Shown here piece by piece: positions 11,032-22,924 of a stretch of 51,729 nt of DNA. Positions within the stretch are counted from its first letter, which is position 1, and the number at the start of each line of letters is the position of its first letter. A model generated the notes under the pieces. The model saw only the letters and a program-made list of their open reading frames with translations. It was not told the DNA's origin and ran no database searches. Source of the stretch: Kalaharituber pfeilii (lineage: Eukaryota; Ascomycota; Pezizomycetes; Pezizales; Pezizaceae); assembly GCA_015179045.1 (NCBI GenBank), contig WHUZ01000175.1, forward strand, positions 1 through 51,729, written 5' to 3'. A program made the position numbers and the translations under genes.

Positions 11032-11228
11032 AAGAACTCTACTATAATATTGACTATGTTATTGATAGTAGAAGAGTCCGAGGTCAGGTCAAATACTGAA
11101 TCTATTGGCAAGAGTACAATGAAAATAATGATACATGGGAACCTCTTACAAACCTTCAACACAGTATTGAATTACTCAGAGAGTTCTATAAGAATAACCT
11201 ATGCAAGCTCAGGGACCCGAATATCTAA
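11032..11228 (+). other. Chromodomain segment of A pol
   Basis: The segment reads YNIDYVIDSRRVRGQVKY*IYWQ, then NDTWEPLTNLQHSIELLREF. This is the aromatic-rich chromodomain pattern (Y..E.I...R..Y.VKW.GY...TWEP..NL). It places the family in the chromoviruses. Confidence 0.85.
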
Positions 11229-11462
11229 AGGCTTTGAATTTCATGTGAGTACTATATGAACTAGTACTTAACATATCCAATACTATTGTGTAGGACACAC
11301 CGGTCTTACCATTGGCCATTAATACAAAAGTTATTAATGAACAAGTACTATGCATTATAGTATACTGAATTGCTTAGCTATAAAAGATAACTTCACTAAC
11401 GTACCAAAGGGTCAATGATACTCTCGGGTCGACTTCATAGGCCTTTGGGACGAAGGACCTCT

Positions 11463-11476
11463 AAGATGGGGAATAA
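11463..11476 (+). other. Polypurine tract of A
   Basis: AAGATGGGGAATAA lies directly before the 3' LTR. Its counterparts are AAGATGGGAGGTAA in D and AAGACGGGGGGTGA in F. It would prime plus-strand synthesis. Confidence 0.7.
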
Positions 11477-12070
11477 TGTTATAGCTAAAGGTAAAAACCT
11501 ACTGAATATCAGGAAAGTACCACCTCCATACTATTATAAGACTTGCTAAGATGTATTTGATCAATACTAGGTAAGCCATGATATACTTTGGTTGTTCAGT
11601 AGTTACCTCACAGACATGTATGTCAGTTCTTGTACGTATACTATACTAATACATGCACGTTACTTACATTGCAACTGGCGTCGCTCACAATACCTTTACT
11701 AATAATGCACGGTTGTAACATAGATAATGCTTTACTTGCTTATTGGTTTTGGAAAGGGGATCTACATTATTATATATTTCTATTATGTTACTCTTTCTGT
11801 ATTTACTTATCTATTTTATGAGATAGTATTATCATGTTATAGGCATGTTATTAATTATTGATGAGTCATGTATAATGGGCACTTACTATATAAGCCCAGC
11901 TGCTCACCATTAGTTATAAAGAATTAAGATACTAGTAGTGTCCTAAGTTTTACTTGAACTCTATACTTATCATATACTCTTCACCCGCTCTTCTTCATCA
12001 TTTGCCTTTAGCCGTACCATAAGTACTGGACCACTACTAGTTAGCAATGTTGAAGTACTTAGTAGTAACA
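11477..12070 (+). repeat. 3' LTR of element A (594 bp)
   Basis: Starts TGTTATAGC and ends AGTAGTAACA. Nearly the same length as the 5' LTR, with scattered transitions between them. Directly followed by the TGAAT duplication. Confidence 0.9.
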
Positions 12071-12075
12071 TGAAT
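12071..12075. other. Target site duplication of A, right copy (TGAAT)
   Basis: Matches 4997-5001. Removing A plus one copy restores a continuous gag of element B. Confidence 0.85.
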
Positions 12076-13219
12076 GAACTAAACTCCATTATCAGTAACA
12101 TGAATACTATGGGCAACATGTTGGACCAGATTCTGTACTTCTTATACCCTGCAGATAAGAAAAAGATACCCTCTAGAATACCTCCTACTCTACCTCAGGG
12201 TCCTTTGGCCCTTCCTGGTAGTGACTAACTTCTTCCTTCAGATCCTTGTTGTGGTCATGGTAGTGGACCTCCCTTTAATAGACAATGACCTCCTCTGCCG
12301 AGAGACCCCTCTCTACTTTGACAAGACCTAAAAGTCTCTCTCCGAGTTAATACACCAATCTTCAACAGACAATAGGACAAAGTAAATGATTTTTTTCTAC
12401 CAGCTGCAATCATACTTTTAGATGACTAGAGCTGATAGCAATTAACTTAGACTCAACCTGCTTATCCAATGTATGGAGAGAAAAGCATCAGACTGGTGTT
12501 GAGATACTAAGGACATGGTAGTGACCTGGACAGAAGCCGAAGTGCTTATTCGGGCTACATACTCTAATCTACAAAAAACTGCTAAAGCTGTACAAAAATA
12601 CCAAAAGATAAAGCACATCAGAACTATTATTAACTTCTTCACAGAGATTGATGGACTCAACTGACTTACTAAAGTACTGGACCAAGCCCTTATTGCTATT
12701 GTAATACTAAATCTCAAGATTCAAGTTTAGAACCTAATGGCAAGACACTCTTGGATGATAATAAACTAGAAGAAGTTTAAACTACTCACTATTTCAATCA
12801 CTGGGTATGCAACTACTCTATCAGCCTCAACCTACTCTGGCTCTTCATGAAAAAATACTAACACCTTAACCCCTTATTCATTCTCTACCCTCCTAGTGTA
12901 CCATACACCCCAGAACTCAAGGAACCATGATAGTGTACTGCCGCAGGTTAAACAAGAGTGAAGAGCTTGGGGAAAATGTAGCAAATATAGACAGAAGAGT
13001 CATAAAGAGAAGGACTGTTGGCTGAGGTAGATATACACAGAACCCAAGGGCAACATTAAGTGAAAGCAAGATGTGGAGACTACCAAGACTCTTGAGAACT
13101 TGATAGAGAGAGCTCTGTAAAATAAATAAAGACAAATTGACTGAGGCGCCCTCTGAATCACTAAACTGGACTCGGATAGAGAAGACATCAAGGAGGAACT
13201 AGACTCGAAAAATGAGTAG
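12076..13219 (+). pseudogene. Element B gag, 3' fragment
   Basis: Continues the gag of 4561-5001 after element A. It contains a proline-rich linker, the capsid-like core (RVNTPIFN.., KVNDFF, ~12340-12480) and an altered zinc knuckle near 12950-13020. The frame ends TCG AAA AAT GAG TAG at 13219. Many TAG/TAA codons replace CAG/CAA/TGG. Confidence 0.72.
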
Positions 13220-16200
13220 GGAGCCCAGACAGCACTTTCGACAAAGCTCCTAAACATTACCTTCTCCTTACTACTAATATTGAATTCAAAAATCTTAAGC
13301 TCAAAGTTAGAGGGATTATTAATGTTAGTGTATCTACTTCTTGTATATCATTAGCTTTGGGAAAAAGACTAGGGTAGAAGAAAAGAGAAAGGCCTATTGG
13401 GGTTAGACAGGGTGACAGATCTTTATTAAAAGGAAGAACTATGGTTGTCAATACTTTTTTTGATTTCCTTAATGCTTTAGATTTCTGTAGTAATAAAATA
13501 GACAAAACTTTTGATTTGGATACAGAATGCTTGAACATGGATGATAGGGAACTTCTTTTGGGATTGTCTTGGTTATTGGAAAAAGGTTTTTCAGTAGATT
13601 GTCCTAATTGGTATTTGGTTTATAATATTTCTAGTTTAACTATTCCTTCTACTCTTGTTAATCTCCCTTCTGTTTCTATTTTAGATTTAGATAAGGAATC
13701 TTAGGAGAAAGAACATATATTGCTAATGATTGATGTACGTGAATGGTACTGCTATTAAACTAAAGTTTTTTCCAAAGAACAGGCTCGCCAATTACCACCT
13801 CATAAATCTTAATACTATGAGATCTCACTTAAAGACCCTAATGCTAAAGTATCTAATAGCCTAATATATAAGACAATGTGAGAGGAAGATGAAGCTCTGA
13901 AGAGATATTTAGAAGAGTACCTCCATACTGGAAAAATTAAACAGTCCTAATCAGTAGCCGGCACACCAATACTTTTTGTTTGGAAAAAGGATGGATTATT
14001 ATAGTTATGCATAGACTATTAGTAGCTTAATAAGCTTACTATCCCGAACCAATACTCCCTACCACTAATGAACAACCTCCTCGAAAAGACTCAAGGAGCT
14101 AAATGGTTTACCAAATTGAACCTCAAAAACGGCTACTACCTTATTTGAATCAAGTTTGATAACAAATAGAAAACTACCTTTAAAACAAAAAAAGGCTAAT
14201 TCGAATATACCATCATGCCCTTCAAATTAATCAATACCTCTGCCTCATTCCAAGAAATGATAGACGAGATACTGAAGGATATTGATGGAGTAGTCTAGTA
14301 TATTGATGACATACTAATATATAGGGGAAGGACCAAATGGGAATACTAAAAGATAATAGAATAAGTCTTAACTAAGCTTGCTGAACACGGACTTACTATC
14401 AACCTTATAAAGTTAGAATTTTATATCAAAGAAACCATATTACTTGGTTACCTTATTTGTGAGTCTGAAATCAAAATGGACCTAAAGAAACTTAATGCTA
14501 TCACTAACTGGCTCATATTAACAAAGAAGAAGGAGGTTTAAAAATTTGTAGGTTTTGTGAATTATTATCACCAATTCATTCAAAGCTATAGTACCAAAAC
14601 CCGACTGCTAACCCAACTGACCAGAAATGTACCTTTTACCTAAACTAAGGTACAATAATACTCCTTTAATGAATTCAAGTATGCCTTTATATCTGCACCA
14701 ATACTTCAGTAATATGACTATACTCTACTAATAATCATCGAGACTGATGCTAGCAATCAAGCTCTTGTAGGCAAACTCTCCTAATACTATACTACCAACC
14801 AAGTCAAAACTCTTTACCCTATCGACTTCCACTCTAGAGCTCTTAACTCTATAGAATGCAACTATCTTATTTATGACAAGGAACTCTTTGCTGTAGTTGC
14901 CTGCTTCTGCAAATAGTGTACCTGGCTACAAGAGATCCATATTAACATATATACTAACCATCACAGCCTCACTTACTTCGCCTCTAAGTAAAGGCTCAAC
15001 TCTAAACAAGCAAACTAGTATATTAAACTATGCAAGTTTGACTTTAGTATCTACTAGCAGAAAGAAGTAGATAATGGAAAAGCTGATGTATTAACTAGAA
15101 GGTCTAGCAATGAATCCACTAGACTGGAAGTACAACTACTCAAAGACGGGCAACTTCTTATCAATAGAGAACCTGTCAAAGGAGACCATGACCTTGATGG
15201 CATTAATGTCAACAACTGGGAGAGAAGAAAAGATGGGTTGTTAGGAGTACTAGAACAATACCGGCTTGAAGTCATGAAACAATGCCATGACTCTAATATC
15301 ACTAGTCATTGGGAAGTATACTGCATGTATAAATTAATCTTAAGAAACTTTTACTAGAATGAATGGAAGAAAGATACCCAATACTACATTGCAAGTTATG
15401 CTTACTGTTAGAAGGCCAAAGCAGACAGAAATATATGATGAACACAACTTGTCCCCATGCCTATAGGTATCAAACCTTTCGAGGAAGACACAATAAACTT
15501 TGTCGGAAAACTACCAGAGTTAGAAGGCTATAATACTATTCTTATTATTACCGACCGGTTTACCAAAGTACAATAATACATACTGGCTAAGACAACTTAG
15601 ATACCTATAGACATCATATTTGTTTATATCAATAAGATATAGCAATACTATAGCCTATCTCTAGCAATTATCTCTGACCACGGACCTGAATTTGTCTCGA
15701 CATACTGGAAAGAGATAAATAACAAGCTTGATATCAAGCTCTGACTTTCCATGGCCCACCATCCTTAGACCAATAGACTCTCTGAAAGAGCCATCCAAAC
15801 ATTGAAGTAGTACCTCCGTATCTTTTATCACGATCATCAAAACAATTGGACTACTTGGCTACTCCTAGCCAAGTTCACCTATAACTCCTCGCATACTTCT
15901 ATCTATAGTTATATACCCTTTGAAAGCTTATATGGATTCAACCCAAAAACCATTTACATTTTGAATGACTATACCTTCGCATTACCTGTAGCAGAAAACT
16001 GGCTTGACTAGATGACTACACTTCATAATAATATCTACAACACTCTCAAGAAGATAAATGATAAGAGGTCTCAACTTCACATTAAGAAGTCTTATTAGTT
16101 CTGAGTAGAAGACCAAGTCCTTATTGATCGACACAACTTTCGGGTTGTCGCTGGCAATAATAAAATACTTAACAATAAGTATATTGGTTCCTATAAGGTC

Positions 16201-16533
16201 AAAAGAGTTGTTGGTCAGCATGCATATAAGCTCGACTTACTCCAAAGTATCTGCCTTCACAAAGTCATCTACACTAGCCTTCTAAAGCCCTATTGAGTAT
16301 AAGACAAAGACCAAATAGACCTCGATGATGATGAAGAAGAACTATACTATAATATTGACTATGTCATTGATAGTAGAAGAGTCCGAGGTTAAGTCAAATA
16401 CTAAATCTGTTGGCAAAGGTACAACAAAGATAATGATATATGGGAACTACATGTAAACCTTCAATATAGTATTAAACTACTTGGGCAGTTCCATGAGAAT
16501 AACTTGTACAAGCCTAGAGACCTAAATGTCTAA
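13207..16533 (+). pseudogene. Element B pol
   Basis: From the heptamer GAAAAAT (13207-13213) in the -1 frame to TAA at 16533 it is 3327 nt, again exactly 1109 codons, so no net indel. Visible are the retropepsin-like block (IINVSVSTSCISLALGKRL, ~13310), an open stretch at 13441-13704, RT with YIDDILIY (~14300, preceding Trp lost to TAG), RNase H (ETDASNQ, ~14740), HHCC, DDE core (DHGPEFVS near 15680), GPY/F and chromodomain (~16340-16530). Stops are spread over all domains. Confidence 0.85.
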
Positions 16534-16782
16534 AAGCTTTGAATTTTATGTGACTACTATATAAACTAGTATGTAATATATCTAATACTATTATGCAGGA
16601 TATACCAGTCTTACTATCAACTATTAATACAAAAGATATTAATGAACAAGTACTATATATTATAGTATACCAAATTGCTTAGCTATGAAAAGATAACTTT
16701 GCTAACCTATTGAAGAGTCAACCATACTCTCAGGTTGACTTAGTAGGCCTTTAGGACGAAGAACCTCTAAGACAAGAGGTGA

Positions 16783-17366
16783 TGTTATAGCTAAAGGTAA
16801 AAACCTACTGAATATCAGGAAGGTACTACCTCCATACTATTATAAGACTTGCTAAGATATATTTGATCAATACTAGATGAACTATAGTATACTTTGGTTA
16901 TTTAGTAGTTACCTTATAGATGTGTGTATCGGTTCTTATATATATACTACACTAATACATGTATGGTACTTATGAAGCAACTAGTATTGCTTACAATACT
17001 TTTACTAATAATATACAGTTGCAATATAGATAACACTTTACTTGCTTATTGGTTTTGGAAAAAGAATCTATGTTATCATATGTTTTTATTATATTACTAT
17101 TTCTATCTATTTTACAAGATAGTATGATTATATTATAGTCATATTATTAATTGTTGATGAGTCATGTATGACAGATACTTAATATATAAGGCCCTAGCTT
17201 CTACCATTAGTTATAAAGAATTAAGATACTAGTGGTATCCTAAGTTTTACTCAAATACTATGTCTGTCATATATCTTTCACCCACTCTTCTTCATTGCTT
17301 ACCTTTAGCTGTACCATTCATACTGGACTACTACTACTTAGCAATATTGAAGTACCTGGTTTAATA
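16783..17366 (+). repeat. 3' LTR of element B (584 bp)
   Basis: Starts TGTTATAGC after an A/G-rich tract (GACAAGAGGTGA) and ends CCTGGTTTAATA, the expected GGTAGTAACA with a one-base loss and CA-to-TA decay. The TATA box region and the AGTGGTATCC palindrome arm are present (about 17180-17245). Confidence 0.82.
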
Positions 17367-18685
17367 CCAGATCACAACTACCTACAACTTAAAAGCCCTA
17401 AAGGACGAACTCCTGTACTACATGCAACAGTAGTATAATAACTTCAACAATTACTTGAACCAACAATAGGCTACCTTAGATATTAAATTTATAAATACTC
17501 TTTAGCAACAAGGAAAGGACCTTATGATGGAATTCACTAGCTAAATCAACTTCCTTGTCACTGAATTTAATATGATATCAAAGATACTTAGAATTCGAGT
17601 AAAATTAGCTCAGGCAAAGAAGTCAGATCCACCTAAACCTTTTAGAAACACTCTTCTGCCTCCGGCTCCATTTGCAGCACCTCCTGCTAGTGACCCACCT
17701 CCTCCTTCAGATCTTTGTAGTAGTAGTGGTAGTGGCCACCCCCTCCTGGTGGACATCGATCTCCCCCACTAAGAGATCTATCTCTACCTTAATAAGAACC
17801 AAAAGTCCCACTCCAAGTCAATATCCTAACCTTTGATGGACAATAGGATAAAGTGAATGATTTCTTCTACTGGCTCCAATTATATTTCTGGATAACTAGA
17901 GCTAATAGCTATCAACTAAGGCTCGACTTGCTTATCTAATATATAGAGGATAAGGTATCAGACTGGTGGTGTGATACTAAGGACTCAGTAGCAACCTGGA
18001 CAGAAGTTGAAGCACTCATTTAGGCTGTATACTTGAACCTTCGGAAAGCTGTTGAAGCTGTATAAAAACTTCAAAGAGTAAAGCAAACTAGAACTATTAT
18101 TGACTTATAGAAATTGATAGGCTCAACTAACTTACTAAAGTACTGGATCAAGCCCTTATTACTATCGTAATACCTAATCTCAAGATTCAAGTTCAGAATC
18201 TAATGGTAGAATATACTTAAGTAATAACAAACTAGAAGAAGTTTAAACTACTAACTATTTCGATTGCTGGGTATACCACTATCCTATTAACCTACAATTT
18301 CTCTAGCCCTTCCTAAAAAAGTTCTAACACCTCAATCTCCTATTTATCCTCCATTCCTCTAGTATACTATACGTCCCAGAACTCAAAAAACTATGACAGT
18401 ATACTGCCTTAGGTCAAATAAGACTGAAGAGCTCAAGGAGAATATGAGAAATGTGAATAAAAAGGTTATGAAGAGAAGGACTATTGGCTAGAGTAGACAT
18501 ACACAGAACCCAAGGGTAACAATAAGTGAAAGTAAGATGCAGAGACTGCCAAGACTCTTGAAAGCTGAATAGAAAAAGCCCTGTAAAATAAACAAAGATG
18601 AAGCAACTGAGGCACTCTCTATATTACTAAGCTAGAGTCTGATAGCAAAGATATTAAGGAGAAACTCGAGTTCGAAAACAAGTAA
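17367..18685 (+). pseudogene. Element C gag, 3' part
   Basis: Opens at a point matching NLEALKDELLSHMQ of element D and continues through the helical region (DYLNQQ..), KLAQAKKSDPPKPF, a proline-rich linker, the capsid-like core (~17810-17990) and a damaged knuckle (~18430-18490). It ends TTC GAA AAC AAG TAA at 18685. The 5' half is absent, probably lost with the left end of B. Confidence 0.72.
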
Positions 18686-20922
18686 GTAGCTCTGACAGCA
18701 TCTTCAGCAAAGCTCCGAAACATTACTCTCTCCTCGCTACTGATATTGAATTCAAAGATCTCAACCTCAAGGTCAGAGTAATTATCAATCCTGATGCATC
18801 TGCCTCTTATATATTATTAGATTTGGATAGGAAACTTAGTTGGAAGAAAAGAAAAAGACCTATTAGGATTAGATAGAGCAGTGCATCTTTGTTAAAAGAA
18901 GGTACTATAGTAGTTAATACTTCTTTTTCTTTTCTTAATACTTTAGATTCCTATGGTAATAGGTCGTATGGGAATGTTTTAGATTTGGACATAGAATATT
19001 TAAATATAGGTAATAAAGAACTTCTTTTAGGATTATCTTGGTTGTTAGACAAAGGTTTTTTGGTAGATTGTCCTAATTAGCATTTGGTTTATAATGTTTC
19101 TAGTCTAACTATTCCTTGTACTCTTGTGAATCTTTTTTCTATTTCTATTTTAGATTTAGATAAGGAATTTTGAGAGGAAAGAGATATACTACTAATGATT
19201 GATGCATGTGAATAGTACTTCTGTTATGCTAAGGTTTTTTTCAAAGAACAGGCTCACTAATTACCCTCTCATAGACCTTAGAACTATGAAATTCCACTTA
19301 AATACTCTAATACTAAAGTACCTAATGACCTAATATATAAGACTACATAGGCAGAAGATCAAGCTCTAAAGAGATACTTGAAAGAGTACCTCCCTACCAG
19401 AAAGAGTAGATAGTCCCAATCAGCAGCTGGTATACTAATACTCTTTGTTCGAAAAAAGAATAGATTACTACAGTTATGTATGAACTATCAGCAGCTTAAT
19501 AAGCTTACTATCTCGAACTGATACCCTCTACTACTAATGACTGATCTCTTCAAAAAGACTCAAGAAGCTAAATGGTTTATGAAATTGGACCTCAAAAACA
19601 GCTACTACCTTATTCGAAGCAAGTCTAGGGATAAATAGAAAACTACCTTTAAGACTAAGAAAGGCTTGTTTGAATATACCATTATACTCTTCGAACTGAT
19701 CAATGTCTCTATCTCATTCTAAAAAATAATTGACAAGATACTGAAGAATATTGTTAAAGTAGTTAGGTATATTAATGACATACTAATTTATAAGGGAAGG
19801 CCCGAACGAGAATATCAAAAGATAGCAGAACAAGTCCTAGCTAAGCTTACTGAATATAGACTTGCCATTAACCTTATGAAGTCAGAATTCTACATTAAAG
19901 AAATAATATTTCTCAGCCACTTTATTAATAGATCTGAAATTGAAATAGATATGAAAAAACTTAGTACCATTGCTGACTGGCCTATACCAATAAAGAAGAA
20001 GAAGGTTGAAAAGTTCTTGGGTTTTGTAAATTACTATTACTGATTTATCTAAAACTATAGTACCAAAACCCAACCACTAACCCAATTGACTAAAAACATA
20101 CCATTTACCTAGACTGAAGTATAACAACATTTCTTTAATGAATTAAAGGATACTTTCATATCCGTACCAATACTCTGGCAGTATGAGTGTATCTTACTAA
20201 CTATTATGAAGTCTTGTAGGTATACTCTCTCAATATCATACTACTAACTAAGTCAACACTCTTCACCCTATTAACTACTACTCTAGGGTACTCAACCCTA
20301 CAGAATACAATTATCTTATTTATGCTAAGAAACTCTGTTCCATAGTTGACTACTTCTGCAAATAATATACTTAGCTTCAAGGTATCTATGTCGACATATA
20401 TACTAACTATCATGGCCTCACCTACTTTATCTCGAAGTAAAGGTTCAACTCCTGACAAGCAAACTGGTATATTAAACTATACAAGTTTGACTGTATGATT
20501 CATTACCAGAAAGGAGTGGATAATAGAAAAGCCAATACATTAACCAGGAGGTCTGGTAATAAATCCACTGGACTAGAGATACAACTACTCAAGGATGGGC
20601 AACTTCTAATTAATGGAGGACCTGTCAAATAAGACTTTAACCTTAATAGTATTAATATTAATGACTGGGAAAGAAGAGAAGATGGGTTATTAGTAGTACT
20701 GAAATAATACTGGCTCGAAGTCATAAAGCAATACTATAACTCCAATGTCACTGGTTACTAGGAAGTGTACCATACTTATGAAATCATCTTAAGGAACTTC
20801 TATTGGGATGGATAGAAGGAAGATACCTAATACTATATTGCAAGTTGTATCTTCTGCTATAAAGCTAAAGCAGACAGACACTCACGATGGACACAACTTA
20901 TCCCAATGCCTATAGGTATCAA

Positions 20923-20927
20923 GCCCT
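20923..20927. other. Target site duplication of S, left copy (GCCCT)
   Basis: Pairs with GCCTT at 21585-21589; the single difference is C-to-T. Confidence 0.7.
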
Positions 20928-21584
20928 TATTATGGCTAAGGTGAGACTTACAGAGTCAGTTTTAGAAGTACTACCAGAAATGTATGCTAAAGATATGACT
21001 GATTACTACTAGGCAATATTTACTAGTAAATAGCAATTGCCTACTAAAGTATATATTGAAGTTGTACATGGCCTATCAATATGTACACATGTATCATGAA
21101 TCTTCTTGATATATGTTTCTATTATGTTTATACCTTTTCGGCTACTGCAGACTGTCCTAAGGTATGCCTCTATTATGTTCATGCCTTTCTAGCTACTGTA
21201 GACCTTTCTAATGCATGCTTCTATTATGTTCATGCCTTTCCGGCTACTATAGACCTTCTTAATACATGTTTCTATTATGTTTATGCTTTTCCTGCTATTA
21301 CAGACCTTCTTGATATATGTTTTCTATCATGTTTCTCTGCCTGTATGCTTTAGCATGTTTATCGTTATGTTATTAGCAATTGACTAGTCATGTATAATAG
21401 CTAGAAGTCTATATAAATGAGTTGAATAGTTAGCTAGAAGGAAACAAAAGATACAAGCAGTATTCGAAGTTGAACTCTTACTTAACACTCTCGCATAACC
21501 TTTTGTTATCTACTTCGCTACCTTCATAAACTCAGAGTTACCTCAAGAGTCACTCTTATGAGTCCAGTAATGCCTACACTAATA
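20928..21584 (+). repeat. Solo LTR S of a third LTR family (657 bp)
   Basis: S starts TATTATGGCTAAGGTGAG and ends CACTAATA, readable as TGTTATGG..TAACA with CA-to-TA decay at both ends. Flanks GCCCT (20923-20927) and GCCTT (21585-21589) form a 5-bp duplication with one transition. Removing S restores integrase text of C. The first 20 bases resemble the LTR of G, but the rest differs. A TATA box (TCTATATAAATGAG) lies near 21405. Strand follows the TATA box and TG/CA ends. Confidence 0.8.
21113..21345 (+). repeat. 51-bp minisatellite inside solo LTR S
   Basis: Units start at 21113, 21164, 21215, 21266 and 21317 (ATGTTTCTATTATGTTTATG..), an exact 51-bp period with four full copies and one partial. 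Because 51 is a multiple of three it gives a spurious repeated reading frame at 21081-21353. Confidence 0.85.
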
Positions 21585-21589
21585 GCCTT
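21585..21589. other. Target site duplication of S, right copy (GCCTT)
   Basis: Matches the uninterrupted order ATCAA-GCCTT-TTAAG expected from the equivalent integrase sites of other copies. Confidence 0.7.
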
Positions 21590-22634
21590 TTAAGAAAATT
21601 GCAATAGACTTTATTGGAGAAGTACTAGAGTCAAAAGGCTTCAATGCTATCTTCATCATTACTGACCAGTTCCCTAAAGTACAATAACATATACTGGCTA
21701 AGATAACTTGGACAGCTACTGATATCATATCTATTTACATTAAGAAGATCTGGTGATACCATAGTCTACCTCTTATCATTACCTCTGACCGTAGACCTCA
21801 ATTTGCCTCTCTATGCTGGAAGGAACTAAACAACAAGCTTAATATCAAGCTCTAACTTTCCACTGCCTACTATTCTTAGACCGATGGACTCTCTAAAAGA
21901 GCTATTCAAATATTGAAGTAATACCTACATATCTTCTATCATGATCATCAAAACCATTAGACTATTTAGCTATCTCTAGCTGAGTTCACTTATAACTCTT
22001 CATGTACCTCAACCTATAGTTACATACTGTTCAAAAGTCTATATAGATTCAATCCAAAGACCATTCATGTTTCAGACAATCATACCTTTGTATCACCGGC
22101 AGCAAAAGACTAGCTCGACTGGATAACTATAGTATATAATGATATCTATAATACTGTTAAGAAGATAAATGATAAGAGATCTCAACTTTATATTAAGAAG
22201 TCTTATTAATTCTGAGTAGGAGACTGAGTCCTCATTGACTGACGCAACTTTCAGGTTGTTACTAGCAATTATAGGGATTATAGGGTACTTAGCAATAAGT
22301 ATATTTGTCCTTATAGAGTTAAAAGAGTTGTTACTCAGCATGCCTATAAACTCGACTTACTCCAAGGTATCTACCTATACAAATTTATTCATACCAGTCT
22401 TTTAAAGCTATACTAAGTCCGAAACGATAACTAAATAGAACTTGATAACAATAAAGAAGAACTCTACTATGATATTGACTATGTTATTAATAGTAGAAAG
22501 GTTCGAAGTTAAGTCAAATACTGAATCTATTAGCAAAGGTATAATAAAGATAATGATATATAAGAACTACTTACAAACCTTTAATGTAGTATTGAACTAC
22601 TTAGGAAGTTCTATGAGAATAACTCACACAAGCT

Positions 22635-22914
22635 ATCAGCAACAACGAAAATGTATCCTGACATATGAGCATAGCTTTATAACAATTGGATACATCTTAT
22701 ACATTAATATATCTCAATATCTCATGAATTATCTCTAGTATCCCAATACTTTATAAAGTATCCCTAGTATCCTGATATACTATATATACTTTCACAATAT
22801 ATCATAGTACTAAATACTTAGCTTTATATATTAAGATATCCAGTAATTGATAGATAACTTTCTGAAAGCTCCCGACACATACTTTCCTCTATAGTTCATA
22901 ATAGTTATAAGGGG
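22635..22914. other. AT-rich spacer between element C and the LINE
   Basis: No coding signal. It holds short direct repeats built on CTAGTATCC (about 22735-22785) and a small palindrome, CTTTATAAAG. It could be pre-insertion target DNA or a decayed LINE 5' end. Confidence 0.35.
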
Positions 22915-22924
22915 GTAGAAGGCA

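Larger units (their letters stand above)
7902..11228 (+). pseudogene. Element A pol (protease-RT-RNase H-integrase-chromodomain)
   Basis: In the -1 frame from the heptamer to TAA at 11228 pol is 3327 nt, exactly 1109 codons, with no net indel but many stops. Order: retropepsin-like region (7960-8470, IIDINASSSYLSLDLGKRL), RT with YMDDILIY near 9000, RNase H (TDASNQ near 9440), HHCC zinc finger (~9970-10120), DDE integrase (DFV.., TSDHGPQFAS, ..HPQTDGLSERA), GPY/F-like module (KYISSYKVKRV, ~10870), chromodomain (YNIDYVIDSRRVRGQVKY, 11035-11210). The Trp before YMDD is TGA. This pol would copy the RNA and integrate the DNA. Confidence 0.88.
5002..12070 (+). mobile_element. Element A: structurally complete family-1 Ty3/gypsy chromovirus
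   Basis: Two LTRs (5002-5596 and 11477-12070) flank 5.88 kb of gag and pol. The 5-bp target duplication is TGAAT (4997-5001, 12071-12075). The domain order gag, protease, RT, RNase H, integrase, chromodomain defines a chromovirus, whose chromodomain is known in this class to steer integration toward marked chromatin. Both coding regions are riddled with stops, so it is dead. It landed inside gag of element B, a close relative. Confidence 0.92.
4561..17366 (+). mobile_element. Element B: 5'-truncated family-1 Ty3/gypsy chromovirus, split by element A
   Basis: B consists of a gag fragment (4561-5001), then after the 7.07-kb insertion A the rest of gag, all of pol and the 3' LTR (16783-17366). 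The join is shown by TGAAT on both sides of A (4997-5001 and 12071-12075) and by gag homology that continues from ..TTCTTGAAT to TGAATGAACTAAA. The 5' LTR and leader are missing. The last LTR bases read TAATA instead of TAACA. To the right the sequence continues directly in the middle of gag of C, so B probably inserted into C and a later deletion removed both left ends. Confidence 0.8.
17367..22634 (+). mobile_element. Element C: family-1 chromovirus fragment, split by solo LTR S
   Basis: C starts abruptly in mid-gag next to the end of B and runs to the end of the chromodomain at 22634, where homology stops 20 bp before the expected pol stop. No LTR of C remains. S (20928-21584) interrupts its integrase with a 5-bp duplication. 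Gag is of the C/D/E/F type (AKKSDPPKPF..), unlike A and B. Confidence 0.82.
18673..22634 (+). pseudogene. Element C pol, interrupted by S and 3'-truncated
   Basis: Pol runs 18673-20927 and resumes at 21590 after S and its duplicated site. Recognisable are the protease-like block (18760-19170, with DPDASAS and a 63-codon open piece), RT with YINDILIY (D-to-N in the active box, ~19765), RNase H, HHCC (~20700-20880), DDE core after S (TSDRRPQFAS, ~21785), GPY/F-like KYICPYRVKRV (~22300) and the chromodomain to 22634. Small net deletions and many stops are present. Confidence 0.82.

Noticed and set aside
11630..11821. Recurrent YYTNTCTLL..CNIDNALLAYWFWKGDLHY frame seen in many places
   Set aside because: It is the LTR itself read through; it appears in every family-1 LTR on its sense strand and has no start or coding support.
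21081..21353. 90-codon protein with CFYYVHAFPAT repeats
   Set aside because: Produced by the 51-bp minisatellite inside a solo LTR; the period is divisible by three, which keeps the frame open by chance.
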